This document shows positions 6,963 through 15,742 of a stretch of DNA of 24,409 nt, in pieces; the first letter of the stretch is position 1, and each line of letters starts with the position of its first letter. Below the pieces are notes generated by a model. The model searched no databases and was not told the origin of the DNA. It saw nothing but the letters and a program-made list of their open reading frames with translations. A program made the position numbers and the translations under genes. The DNA lies in NCBI GenBank assembly GCA_964458655.1, contig CAYWJT010000044.1, positions 1 to 24,409 of the forward strand. The letters run 5' to 3'. This DNA comes from CAYWJT01 sp964458655 (GTDB lineage Bacteria > Acidobacteriota > Aminicenantia > Aminicenantales > Saccharicenantaceae).

Positions 6963-9900
6963 TCACAGGTCGAGCAGCGGGATGGTCTCGGCGAACACGA
7001 GACGCCGCACCTTCTTGAGCGCGACCGCGGCGGTCGTGCGTGCCGTCAGGTCGGGCTCGTCCGAGACGAAGGTCTCGTACTCGCGCACGGCCAATCTGTA
7101 AGCCCGGACTTTGATGTCGCCCGGGAGTGTCAGTTTGCCGCTCCAGATGAAGTTCCCGGCCGGTTTGCCGGCGACGCGCTGCGACGAGAGTTTCACCTGC
7201 CCTTTCTCGACCGGCGTCCAGCCCAACTCCTCGGGCATGGCCAGGCTGCGCGACTCCAACGTGACTTCTATTTCGCCGGGGCCGGCCGCGGCGGCGTTCT
7301 GGACATAGGATGCGCCGCTAACCGCGATGTTCAGCTCCTTCAGGTTGGAGCGGTTGAATGAGACCGAGACCGTGCGGTCCGGGGCGAGCTGGATGAAGTC
7401 CGCGGTCACGACCGGCGAGAGATGGGCGCCGGGCACGGAAACGGGCTGGAAGCGGGCCAGGGCCAGCCGGACGAACGGGTAATAGGCGTCGTGAGGGTCG
7501 AGCTCCAGGTCGCAGTACCAGAGCCGCCGCTCCTCTTCGAAGAAGACCTTGTGTCCCACGGCCGTGAAGCGCGGCGTGTCCGGCAGTTCGATGAGCGGCA
7601 GGTTGCGCTGGACGCTCTCGGCCAGACTGAAATCCTCGGGCATGGGGTATTCCGGAGTGCCGAGGCCGCCCGACCTCCAGACCGGGTCGAGACCCCAGAG
7701 CGTGACGTAATGACGGAAGGCCTCTGGAAGCGCGACTGCGGCCTGGAGCGAGGGTTTGGCCTGCGGTTTGACTTGGGCCGTGGGCCTGGCCTGCCCTGGA
7801 CGCACGGCCGCGGCGGTCGGCTTGGCGGTCGCCGGCACCGGCGTCGGCGGCAGTATGGCCGCCAGCAGTTCGCCGTCGCCCGTCGAGAACCAGGGCCTTT
7901 CGAGATAAACGCGCAGGCCGCCGCCTTTACGGACGCTCGTGAACTTGCCCAGCTCGCGCTTGCGCTCCCAGCCGAAAGTAGGGATCACGTAGAGGACCTT
8001 GGGCAGAGCCGGCGGGGCCGAGTTCGGGACGTCGACCTCTATCGGGTCGCTCCTGCGCGTGAGCCTTTCCGGGTCGCCGGCGATCTCAGGCGGCATCTGT
8101 TCCTTGTAGCGGGTCGTGGCGGTGATACCGTAGGCCACGCGGCGGTACTTCGTGTCGCCGAATTCGTGACGGTGGCCGGCGGCCGGGCTGAGGGTGAAAG
8201 TTGTCGCCGACCTTCCGAGCTGCGCCTCGAGCACGTGAGCCCGACCTTCGAGCATCCTCCAGGCGGGCTCGTTGATATTATCGACCGGCTCCTTCCATTC
8301 GGCCAGGAGGTCGAACTTGGCGCTGCTCGGGCCGTGGACGTCGAGCGAGGCGTCGAAAGAAGCGTGCGTTTCGCCCGGGCCGCGCACCACCAGGAATTTC
8401 TTCGCTCCCGGCTTTCCGAGCGGCTGCTGGACGGCATGGACGATGGTGACGGTCCGGAACGGGGTCATCATCCAGTGAGAGCCCTGGAGAGCGATCTTCC
8501 TGAGGGCTACGATGTTTATCTTGGGAAGCTGGAACACGGGCCGGACTTCGGCCCGCACCTGCGGCTGAGCCTGGGCCGCCTTCGCCTGCGGCTGGGCCGG
8601 CCTGACTTGGGCCGCCGTCATAGGCTGGACCTGGGGCGTCAGGATGGGCGTGACCGCCTGCGGCGCCTGGAGGACCTTTGGCGGTACCGCGAGCTGCGGC
8701 TTCTCGAGCCAGTTGTAAAGCCCCTGCTTGAGCAGGAGCGGTTCGGGGAAATAGCTGCTCAGCCGGAGGGTGATCAGGTCGGCCTTCTTGATGAAGACGG
8801 TCAGGACGCGCGTATCTTTGTCCCAGACCGCGGCCTTGTCGCCTTCCTCGACCCGGAGCCTGAAGGTGCGGAGCTCAGGCCAGTTTCCGCTGTAGTCGAT
8901 GGTCAGAGGCTTATCTGCGGGATAGAACGGCAGCCCCCTGATCACGACGCCCTTGGCCCAGGGGTCGGGGAAATACGGCAGCTCGATCTCTTCGCCGGGC
9001 GCGAGCTCCTCGAGCCGGCCGGCGTCTTTGGCCGCCAGCATGGCGTATATGTCGGTTCTCAGGCCCGACTCGCCGTCGAACATGCCGTCGGTCTCGGCCA
9101 GGAGCTGCGAGGTCTTGGGCGGCACGACGTGCCGTTCGGCGGTCTCTTCGGCGGGCAGGCTGTCTTTAGCCGGCGCGTCGTTGAAGGTGCGGATGACGAT
9201 ATCGTCCACGGTTTCGCCCTGTTTGGCCCCTTCCCTCTGGACCAGGACCGGCGGCGGCACCGGGTCGAAACGGGTGTAGGTGAAGGGCGGCTCGGGCGGA
9301 GCGGGCAAGGCTTTGGAGTCGTCGGCCGTTTCCGGAGGCAGGCTGTTGCCGGCCAAGTCGACGGCCCTGGCTCTCAGCCTGTAGCCCGTGCCGAAGCGCA
9401 GCCGGGGCAGGGAGGCGGGCGCGGGCTTGAACTGTGTTTCCAGGCGGAAGGCTGTGGCGGCTCGGCTCTGGATGTCGGCCACCTTGTCTTCTTCGTCTAT
9501 CGTCTTGCCCGGCCGGGGAGCGACCAGGCTCCAGCCGTTCCATGTGAAGATCGCCTCATGGGCGAACATGTCGTCGGAGGAGTCGTCGGCCGCCTGGGTG
9601 ACGCTTTCCGAGACGAAGCCTTCGTCCTCGAGGGTGACCTCCCGGTCTAGGCGCAGGAAACTGTAGGTGCCGACACGGCGGCAGAGGGAATGCCAGGCCC
9701 TGCTCCTGTCGTCCCAGACATCGACCCTATATCCCTGTACTAGGTCCTCGGCATACAGGACGATGTCGCGCTTCCTCTTGAATTCGAGGTCGATTTCATG
9801 GACGATCCTGAGGGCCTCGGCCAGGCTCACGGCGCTCCCGCTCTTGACGACGCTCAAGCCGCTCGAGCGCAGCGCAGGCAGGTCGCCGCTCTCCGTTTCT

Positions 9901-10931
9901 TCGGCCTTGTCGGCCAGTTCGGCCGTCTTGAGGGCGGCGCCGTCGACATCGATCTGGATGATGTCGTACTTGTCGCCGTCCCTGAGGTCGAGGAACCCGT
10001 CCACGACCTCAGGTTTGGAAGCCCGAGCCTGGGGCGCGAACGTCCCTTTGGCCGGGTCGAAGACGAATCTCGTCCAGGCCGAGCGGTCCGACCGGCCCTT
10101 CGCCGTTATCCTTATCATGCCCGTCTTCGGCATCTTGGCCGGTATCGGCATCTCGAAGTCCAGGGCCAGGCCCAGCAGGCGCATGAGCGCCGGGTAGCTC
10201 GTCAGCGATGATAGGGCCTGGTGGAAGTCGAGCTCCGGCGGCTTGACGGCGACCTTCTGGACGACGGCCGCTTTCGTCTTGGGGTCGACGACGACCTTGT
10301 TGCGCGGCCGGTGATAGAGGCGCAGGAGGTAGAAGTCCTGCGCCGGGTCGGGCGTGGGGGAGGGGGGCACGGCCTTCACCTTCTGGGTGTCGAGCGTGGA
10401 CCTGACGCGCTGGGCCATGACCTGTTCCGTGGTCCGGAGTTGGACGACCGGCGCGAATCGCTTGTCGGCGAGCGGCTTCAGGCGGACCTGTCCGAGGGCT
10501 TCCGAACGGAACATCTTCTCGATCGCCGGCGGCTCCTCAGGCGATTCAGCCGCGACGTTTATGTACTGTTGGGCGAGAAAGGTCTGGACGTGTTTGGCCG
10601 GGAAGGACAGGACCGGCGCCCTGGTCAGGTCCGGCACGTCGAAAGGAGCGACCGGCGAGTCCGGCTGGAATATGGCCTGCCAGAGCTCGAGGTCGGCCTC
10701 GGGGCTGAGCCTGACAGCCTCGCCCGCGACGTTCCTGTCCCTGTCGAGCTGGACCTCGAAGGCCATGGAATTCAGGGTTTTTGGCCACTCCAGGACTTCC
10801 GGGAAAAGTCCCAGGTTCGGTTTCGGCCCGGCCTCTTCAGGCAGGCGGATGGAAACGGCCGCGGAGAAGCGCAGCTTGCCGTCCTTTATCCCGTTGGGAA
10901 GGAAAGTCCAGAGTATGGTCGCCTGAGCCAT
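6963..10931 (-). CDS. Giant conserved-looking protein of unknown function (1322 residues)
   Basis: I do not recognise a named family. The start at 10931 has an AAGGAGG ribosome binding site 7 nt upstream, and the gene follows the 1112-residue gene after 15 nt, so they form one operon. No signal peptide or membrane helix is visible. The sequence divides into three blocks. Residues 1-755 are beta-rich and contain GYRLRARAVDLAGN near 516-529, an Ig/fibronectin-like strand pattern. Residues 800-1025 contain FGDTKYRRVAYGITATTRY and IVHAVQQPL. Residues 1065-1322 form the C-terminal part. The blocks are joined by two low-complexity Pro/Gln/Ala/Lys linkers (about 755-800 and 1025-1065) with repeated QV[RK]P-like units. 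Several short stretches, such as WNGWSLVAPRPGKTI, look strongly constrained. A structural, surface-assembly or large scaffold role is possible; no enzyme motif is seen. Confidence 0.85.
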   Translation of the reverse strand: MAQATILWTFLPNGIKDGKLRFSAAVSIRLPEEAGPKPNLGLFPEVLEWPKTLNSMAFEVQLDRDRNVAGEAVRLSPEADLELWQAIFQPDSPVAPFDVPDLTRAPVLSFPAKHVQTFLAQQYINVAAESPEEPPAIEKMFRSEALGQVRLKPLADKRFAPVVQLRTTEQVMAQRVRSTLDTQKVKAVPPSPTPDPAQDFYLLRLYHRPRNKVVVDPKTKAAVVQKVAVKPPELDFHQALSSLTSYPALMRLLGLALDFEMPIPAKMPKTGMIRITAKGRSDRSAWTRFVFDPAKGTFAPQARASKPEVVDGFLDLRDGDKYDIIQIDVDGAALKTAELADKAEETESGDLPALRSSGLSVVKSGSAVSLAEALRIVHEIDLEFKRKRDIVLYAEDLVQGYRVDVWDDRSRAWHSLCRRVGTYSFLRLDREVTLEDEGFVSESVTQAADDSSDDMFAHEAIFTWNGWSLVAPRPGKTIDEEDKVADIQSRAATAFRLETQFKPAPASLPRLRFGTGYRLRARAVDLAGNSLPPETADDSKALPAPPEPPFTYTRFDPVPPPVLVQREGAKQGETVDDIVIRTFNDAPAKDSLPAEETAERHVVPPKTSQLLAETDGMFDGESGLRTDIYAMLAAKDAGRLEELAPGEEIELPYFPDPWAKGVVIRGLPFYPADKPLTIDYSGNWPELRTFRLRVEEGDKAAVWDKDTRVLTVFIKKADLITLRLSSYFPEPLLLKQGLYNWLEKPQLAVPPKVLQAPQAVTPILTPQVQPMTAAQVRPAQPQAKAAQAQPQVRAEVRPVFQLPKINIVALRKIALQGSHWMMTPFRTVTIVHAVQQPLGKPGAKKFLVVRGPGETHASFDASLDVHGPSSAKFDLLAEWKEPVDNINEPAWRMLEGRAHVLEAQLGRSATTFTLSPAAGHRHEFGDTKYRRVAYGITATTRYKEQMPPEIAGDPERLTRRSDPIEVDVPNSAPPALPKVLYVIPTFGWERKRELGKFTSVRKGGGLRVYLERPWFSTGDGELLAAILPPTPVPATAKPTAAAVRPGQARPTAQVKPQAKPSLQAAVALPEAFRHYVTLWGLDPVWRSGGLGTPEYPMPEDFSLAESVQRNLPLIELPDTPRFTAVGHKVFFEEERRLWYCDLELDPHDAYYPFVRLALARFQPVSVPGAHLSPVVTADFIQLAPDRTVSVSFNRSNLKELNIAVSGASYVQNAAAAGPGEIEVTLESRSLAMPEELGWTPVEKGQVKLSSQRVAGKPAGNFIWSGKLTLPGDIKVRAYRLAVREYETFVSDEPDLTARTTAAVALKKVRRLVFAETIPLLDL

Positions 10932-10946
10932 TTCATGCCTCCTTGA

Positions 10947-13900
10947 TCACGCGAAAGCCTCGCAATAGCTGAGCCAGTGGCCTTCGTCCATGATATCGGC
11001 GAAGAGCGGGGCCGGGCTGTGTCCGAAGGAGCGCTCGACCTTGAGGGTGACCTTCTTGCTGAAGAAGAGGACCTTGATCTTGACCGTGAGCGAGGCCTGG
11101 CCCCAGACTCTGTTGGTGGCCTGCTCGTAGGTCAGGGCCAGGTAGAACTCGGCCGAGATGCTGATGATGCCGAGCACGTCCAGGCAGCCGACGCAGCGGA
11201 CATAGCCCGTGATGGTGACGTTGTCGGCCTCGTACTTGAAGTAGATGCCGGCCATGAGCGTGACGCCGCCGCTCGCGACGCCGATGTTCATCGAGAAGGA
11301 GCCGCCGAACTCCAGAGCGCCTTCTATGAGCTTGATGCCGTTCGGGTTGAGCTCCATGGCGAAGAAGCCGCCGCCGCCGAAGAGCGACACGGTCAGCAGG
11401 AACGGGTTGGAGCGCTCGTTGAAGGCGAAGCGGAGACTGACCGGGTCGCCGGTGAAGGGCAGCGTAACGAGCCCCGTGAAGCTTATGTTCTGGAGGGTGA
11501 AGACCCCGAAGGCCACCGAAGGTATGTTGAAGGTGTAGCCCAGCCGGGCCCGGGACGAATCCACCTGAATGATGGGACTGCCGAAGCCTCCGCCTCCGCC
11601 GCCGGAGCCGGGCAGCTGGATCTTGTCCAGCAGTTCCTTGATGAAGTTGAGAGGGCCGGCGAACTCTATCCTGGCGATCTTGGGGTCGAAATCCGTCTTC
11701 TGGCCCGTTTTGGACGTGAACGTGAACTTCTCGAAGCCGACACGGACGAAGGTCATGGCCGGCCGGATCAAGTCCAGCGTGAAATCCTTGAGTTCGCCCT
11801 TGAGCTCGCTCGAGGAAGGCTTGGAGTCCAGATAGGTGACGGTCTTGGCGTCGATCGTCAACGAAGCCTGGCGGCCGTCGCGGGAGGCGACAAAGACCGA
11901 GAAATCCTTGAGCTCCGGCTTCCATCTTACAAAGGTATGGATCTCGACCGGAACCTGGTTGGCGTCCTCGACGACCTCGTTCTTGATCACGAGCGCCGAG
12001 TCGAGGCTGCTCATGAAGTCGGCGACGGCCTTGACGATGTCCCCGAGCAGCAGGCCGCCCAGGAGCTTGGCCTGGTCGTCGAAGAATTCCTTCGGGTCGA
12101 ACTTGCCGCCGACGATATCCGCCAGGGCGGCCTCGACCTGGGCCAGCGGGTCGGCTCCGCCGCCTCCGGAAGGCGGCTTCCCGCCGACCGGACCGAGCGC
12201 CCGGGATAGCCCGACGATGGAGAAACTGGGCGTGGCCACGCCGCCGGACTTGCCGGCGCCCCCGCCCGAGCCGAAATTGACAGCCGGCGCGGAGGCTATG
12301 GCCGCGAAGACCTCGCCCCTGTTGGCGCCGCCGAGTCCGCTCGCGATGTAGGCCTTAGGGTAGTTTATCCTGGTCGCGCCAAGGCCGACCAGGCTCTTGA
12401 GGGCCGGGATGGAGACCGAGGCGTCCTCCATGACAGGGAAGAATAGGGGTTGGTCCGCCTCACGGAACGCGTCGACCGAGCCCCGGCCGCCGGGGAAGGC
12501 GACGCTGAAAGTGATGCTTTCGGTCTCGAGCTCTGTGTCGCCTTTCTTCTTGGGGACCGCGAAGGCGACCTTCTGGCCGTTAAGAGGCGGCCGCCGCCTC
12601 GACGCCTCGCTGGACTGATCATAGGTGCCGATGACCGACTGGACCTTGTTCTCGTTGAAGGCGACCTCGGCGTCGATGAAAGGCATGGGCATATCGAATT
12701 CCGACTCATTGCCGGCCCAGTCGACGGCGATGCAGTGGAAGCGGAAGTCCTTCATCGAGACCTGCGGCCAGAAAGCCGACTGGAGAGCTCCGCTGAACAT
12801 CTCGGTCCGGGCCGGGTCCTCGAGTGGCGGCGTCATCGGCGTCGTTATGCGCACCTTGCGGAAGGGAACTTGGCGGCCGTCATTAGGCTGGAAGGGGGCC
12901 GGGAATCTCTTTTCCGGCTTGCGGACGACGATGTACATCCTCTGGAAGAGGTAGGCGACAGCCTGACCGTCGCCGCCTTTGCGGAACTTGCGCTCGGTGA
13001 TCTTGATGAGGGAAGCCGCGTGGCCGAACGGGAGCAGGAAGCCCTTGTAAACGACTTTGACGTAATGGTCGCGGCCGAGGGTGGCCTTGTGGCGCCAGCC
13101 TTCGACCGTGATCGGTGTCGGGACCCAGACGCCTTCGGAATCGAGCCAGGCGCCGAGCGAGGTCAGCATCAGGCGGTTGACCGCGACCGGCTTCGTCTCC
13201 CAGGGCTTGCCGGCCAGCTTGAGGCTGAAGTTGCTGGTCAGGTTGACGATCTCGTAGCGGTCGCGGCCGTCGAGGGACATGCGGAAGGGCTCGTTGGAGT
13301 GGTTGGGCGGCGCGGCCGGGACAGCGCTCCCGAAGTCGCGGGCCCAGACGGCCCGGACCGCCAGATAGGGATGGTCGGTTTCCGAGACTGTCCCGTCGGG
13401 GTTGAGGGCGCCGAGGCTGGTGTGCCAGAGTTCGGTGCGGCCGTTCCTCGTGACGGCCTGCAGCGAATGGCGCCAGACGTTCAGGGCGTGCGGAGAGAGG
13501 ATGAGGCGGTAGGGCATTTCGATGGCGGTCTGGTGGCCTGCCGGCGGCGCCAGTTTGAGGATGTTCGGGTTCAGCTGGGCCGGCACTTTGGAGATGCGCA
13601 TCTGATAGAGGTTCTGTCCGGACTGGGCCAAGGGAAGCATGACCGCCGCCGGCCTCGGTTCGCGGGAAATCTGCTGCGGCAGTTTCGGTGGAAGGGCGAC
13701 CGGCACCAGGCTCGGCTCATACATCTCCCACGAGAGCAGGGACTCCAGGGTCAGAGGGATCTCTTTGACGCTGTTCGGAATGAGAAAGGCCAGCCGCGTC
13801 GGCCCGGAGAGCCTGGACAGGACAGGCGGCGTCTTAGGTGTCTCCGCCGTCGTCGGCTCGGGCGGAGACTTGGGGTCAGGTTTGTAATCGGGAGTCGTCT

Positions 13901-14285
13901 CAAAGAAGGCCTGCTCCGCGATGTTCTGTGGTGGGAAGTGGACAACCAGGTAGGCCGGCGCCGAGGCGTTCTCGCGGACGAGCTTAGGCGGCGCGCCGGG
14001 CCTCGCGACCAGGTTGATGCACTCGAAATCGAGCGCCAGAAGGTCGTCGGCTCTCAAGCATGATATGACGAGGTTCCTGACCGGGAGCGTTACCTTCTGC
14101 TCCACCTTGGGTTTCGTTGTCTGGGCCTTCCTGATAGCCTGGAGCGGGTCGACGCCGTTGACGACCGGCGTCATGCCGAAGACGCCGGCGATATAGAGAA
14201 ACTCCCGTCGGGACAGCTCCGGCTTTTGGGCCTGGCCCCGCTGCTCTTCCTGCTTATTTTCCTTGTCCCGGTCGTCTTCGTTCAT
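10947..14285 (-). CDS. Giant Tat-exported protein of unknown function (1112 residues)
   Basis: I do not recognise a named family. The N-terminus is charged and has the twin-arginine motif SRREFL at 25-30 followed by a hydrophobic stretch (IAGVFGMTPVV), so Tat export of a folded protein is predicted. A GCAGGGGGAC ribosome binding site supports the start at 14285. Residues 60-600 are beta-rich and include GRDHYVKVVYKGFLLPFGH and an AVDWAGN motif at 520-526, close to the position of AVDLAGN in the partner protein. Two Gly-rich linkers lie near 670-705 and 890-902. The last 200 residues are alternating hydrophobic beta strands rich in GGGGFFA-type turns, with Cys-x2-Cys near 1028. This part could be a lipid-binding or membrane-associated beta structure. 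It is the first gene of the two-gene operon. Confidence 0.85.
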   Translation of the reverse strand: MNEDDRDKENKQEEQRGQAQKPELSRREFLYIAGVFGMTPVVNGVDPLQAIRKAQTTKPKVEQKVTLPVRNLVISCLRADDLLALDFECINLVARPGAPPKLVRENASAPAYLVVHFPPQNIAEQAFFETTPDYKPDPKSPPEPTTAETPKTPPVLSRLSGPTRLAFLIPNSVKEIPLTLESLLSWEMYEPSLVPVALPPKLPQQISREPRPAAVMLPLAQSGQNLYQMRISKVPAQLNPNILKLAPPAGHQTAIEMPYRLILSPHALNVWRHSLQAVTRNGRTELWHTSLGALNPDGTVSETDHPYLAVRAVWARDFGSAVPAAPPNHSNEPFRMSLDGRDRYEIVNLTSNFSLKLAGKPWETKPVAVNRLMLTSLGAWLDSEGVWVPTPITVEGWRHKATLGRDHYVKVVYKGFLLPFGHAASLIKITERKFRKGGDGQAVAYLFQRMYIVVRKPEKRFPAPFQPNDGRQVPFRKVRITTPMTPPLEDPARTEMFSGALQSAFWPQVSMKDFRFHCIAVDWAGNESEFDMPMPFIDAEVAFNENKVQSVIGTYDQSSEASRRRPPLNGQKVAFAVPKKKGDTELETESITFSVAFPGGRGSVDAFREADQPLFFPVMEDASVSIPALKSLVGLGATRINYPKAYIASGLGGANRGEVFAAIASAPAVNFGSGGGAGKSGGVATPSFSIVGLSRALGPVGGKPPSGGGGADPLAQVEAALADIVGGKFDPKEFFDDQAKLLGGLLLGDIVKAVADFMSSLDSALVIKNEVVEDANQVPVEIHTFVRWKPELKDFSVFVASRDGRQASLTIDAKTVTYLDSKPSSSELKGELKDFTLDLIRPAMTFVRVGFEKFTFTSKTGQKTDFDPKIARIEFAGPLNFIKELLDKIQLPGSGGGGGGFGSPIIQVDSSRARLGYTFNIPSVAFGVFTLQNISFTGLVTLPFTGDPVSLRFAFNERSNPFLLTVSLFGGGGFFAMELNPNGIKLIEGALEFGGSFSMNIGVASGGVTLMAGIYFKYEADNVTITGYVRCVGCLDVLGIISISAEFYLALTYEQATNRVWGQASLTVKIKVLFFSKKVTLKVERSFGHSPAPLFADIMDEGHWLSYCEAFA

Positions 14286-14412
14286 GGCCGTCCCCCTGCG
14301 GAATAGAGTTCGGTCGGCATGAGCCTTTCATGAAGGCCCCGACCGGCTGATCGGATGATAATGAGGAATTCCGGAATAGAACCTGCCCGGAAGCTGTCAT
14401 GGTTGGTTCCCG

Positions 14413-14439
14413 AATATAACAAAACCCAGTCGCTGTCAA
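14413..14439 (-). promoter_or_regulatory. Candidate promoter of the giant two-gene operon
   Basis: On the reverse strand a perfect TTGACA (14439-14434) is followed after 15 nt by TATATT (14418-14413). The spacer is two bases shorter than ideal. Transcription would start near 14406, leaving a leader of about 120 nt before the ATG at 14285. Confidence 0.45.
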
Positions 14440-14607
14440 GAAAAACCAGAAGGGGAAGATTGGAGACGGGTAATGACTAGCGGCGGTCTGTCGCAATATT
14501 CATCAAGGAGCCGGAAAACGAGCGACGGGGTTATGGGTGTGAATAAACGCTGGGGCGGACAGGCAGAAACGCCGGCGGGGCCTGTGGCCCTTTGTCTTCG
14601 CATTTTG

Positions 14608-14616
14608 TGATAAAAT
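14608..14616 (+). promoter_or_regulatory. Extended -10 promoter of tRNA-Leu
   Basis: TGATAAAAT matches the extended -10 form TGn-TAnAAT. Transcription would start about 10 nt before the mature tRNA end. No good -35 is at the normal spacing, which fits an extended -10 promoter. Confidence 0.5.
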
Positions 14617-14633
14617 CCTTTCCTGGACGGGCC

Positions 14634-14719
14634 GCCGGGGTGGCGGAACTGGCAGACGCAAGGGACTTAAAATCCCTCGGAGCGAAAGCTCTGTGCGGGT
14701 TCGACCCCCGCCCCCGGCA
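14634..14719 (+). tRNA. tRNA-Leu, anticodon UAA
   Basis: The 7-bp acceptor stem GCCGGGG/CCCCGGC closes the molecule (14634-14640 with 14712-14718) and A14719 is the discriminator. The anticodon stem AGGGA/TCCCT encloses CTTAAAA, so the anticodon is TAA at 14668-14670. The long variable arm (GAGC-GAAA-GCTC) is typical of tRNA-Leu. The T stem GCGGG/CCCGC encloses TTCGACC. The 3' CCA is not encoded, so it must be added enzymatically. Confidence 0.97.
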
Positions 14720-14762
14720 CTTTGCCATCAGTCCGGCGCTCTCTGAACGCGCTTTCTGCGCT

Positions 14763-15701
14763 TCATCGCTGCTCGACGGCCAGGCGGAAGTTGCGCCTCA
14801 GCACGGCCATGTCCTCGGTGAGGTCCAAGGACTGCAGCTTCTGCCTGATGCCGTCCCCTAGCGGGCCTTCGATGGGCTCAGCGTCGCTGAGGAAGGCGGC
14901 GGTTTCGGCCTCGTCGAACCTCACGCCGCTCGGCTTCGTCCTTAGCAGGCCCCGGTTCGCCGGGCAAGCTCTCTGACAGCGCAGGCAACCCAACAGGCAA
15001 TCGGGGGAAGGGGGCTTCATCGCCGGGGGCATTGGTTCGACAGATTCCGAGTGCAGCGTATAGCACTTGGTCGCGTCGATCATGAAACGGGCGGTCGAGA
15101 TGGCCCCGGTAGGGCAGGCTTCGGCGCAATACCGGCAGGAAGCGCAGGGTTCGAACATCCGGTCCAGCTTGAAGTCGACCGTTCCGTCCTCGTCGCTCGG
15201 ACCCGACCAGACATCGACGGCGTAGGCGGCAAGTTGGACGTAGCTCCCCATTCCTGTCACATAAGCGACGTTGTTCCTTCCGTAAGCGGCCAGGCCGACA
15301 CCGACGGCTAGCGACTTGAGCGGCGCCGAGAGAGTTTCGACGGCGTCCTCCCGGCCGAACACGACGGCAGCTAGGTCTCGCCGTATCCGCTCGAACCACG
15401 GCCGGTAGCGGACATAGGTGGGCGGGAGCAGGAGCGTAATGGTCCTTCCGCCGTGCTCGAATTCTACGGTATGGGCCGAACGCGGGAAAGCGACCACGAT
15501 TATGCCGCGCGGGTCCTTCATGGCCAGCCCTTCGAGATACTTGAAGCCCGCCAGGCTCCTTTCGTAGAAGCCGCCGGCGAATTCGCCGTTCCTGCGGCGC
15601 TCCTCGAGCCTCCGGCGGACCTCCTCGACGGACTCGAGCCCTTCATGAACGGCCTTGCAGCCTCTGCTCTCAGCCCATTCGCGCAATCTTTGAGCTCTCA
15701 T
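14763..15701 (-). CDS. QueG-like double 4Fe-4S protein
   Basis: The protein has 312 residues from the ATG at 15701, which follows GAGGC; an in-frame extension upstream to 16043 overlaps the radical SAM gene and is rejected. The C-terminal half has two cluster motifs: CASCRYCAEACPTGAI, then CLLGCLRCQRACP, with an extra Cys in ATKCYTLHSE, the arrangement seen in epoxyqueuosine reductase (QueG/COG1600). The N-terminal half, with SAHTVEFEHGG and a VTGMGSYV segment, resembles the QueG flavodoxin-like or cobalamin-binding part only loosely. At 312 residues it is shorter than most QueG, and the C-terminal HEAT-like domain is absent. Its place behind a UbiA and a SPASM radical SAM gene argues for a dedicated redox partner and against tRNA queuosine synthesis. 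Confidence 0.8.
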   Translation of the reverse strand: MRAQRLREWAESRGCKAVHEGLESVEEVRRRLEERRRNGEFAGGFYERSLAGFKYLEGLAMKDPRGIIVVAFPRSAHTVEFEHGGRTITLLLPPTYVRYRPWFERIRRDLAAVVFGREDAVETLSAPLKSLAVGVGLAAYGRNNVAYVTGMGSYVQLAAYAVDVWSGPSDEDGTVDFKLDRMFEPCASCRYCAEACPTGAISTARFMIDATKCYTLHSESVEPMPPAMKPPSPDCLLGCLRCQRACPANRGLLRTKPSGVRFDEAETAAFLSDAEPIEGPLGDGIRQKLQSLDLTEDMAVLRRNFRLAVEQR

Positions 15702-15734
15702 TCTATGCCTCGCGCGAGCCTGGTTTCCTGCGCT

Positions 15735-15740
15735 ATTATA
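15735..15740 (-). promoter_or_regulatory. -10 box just after the radical SAM stop codon
   Basis: On the reverse strand TATAAT begins three bases after the stop codon of the SPASM gene (15743), 33 nt before the QueG-like start. No good -35 is seen within the upstream coding sequence. It may be an internal promoter that adds to operon transcription. Confidence 0.35.
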
Positions 15741-15742
15741 AC

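Larger units (their letters stand above)
14286..14633. promoter_or_regulatory. Divergent intergenic region between the giant operon and tRNA-Leu
   Basis: About 350 nt without a credible gene. It holds a reverse-strand promoter for the giant operon (14413-14439) and a forward extended -10 for the tRNA (14608-14616). A short reverse frame at 14254-14496 lacks a ribosome binding site and overlaps the start of the real gene, so it is not called. The 120-nt stretch between the promoter and 14285 would be a long 5' leader and could carry regulation. Confidence 0.5.

Noticed and set aside
7422..9650. Long open frame of 742 codons on the forward strand, opposite the 1322-residue gene
   Set aside because: The translation is Arg/Gly/Leu/Asp-rich without any domain pattern, as expected for the antisense of a GC-rich gene. 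It has no ribosome binding site or promoter, whereas the reverse-strand gene has both coherent sequence and a good ribosome binding site.
10933..11925. Open frame of 330 codons overlapping the 3' part of the Tat-exported gene in another reverse frame
   Set aside because: The sequence is Arg/His/Gln-rich noise. It overlaps a coherent coding frame on the same strand and has no start signal.
12450..14063. Open frame of 537 codons opposite the Tat-exported giant gene
   Set aside because: It has the same low-information Arg/Gly/Asp composition and no motif. It is a shadow of the real gene on the reverse strand.
14254..14496. Small frame of 80 codons spanning the start of the giant operon
   Set aside because: It overlaps the real start in another frame, has no ribosome binding site and would begin upstream of the predicted promoter.
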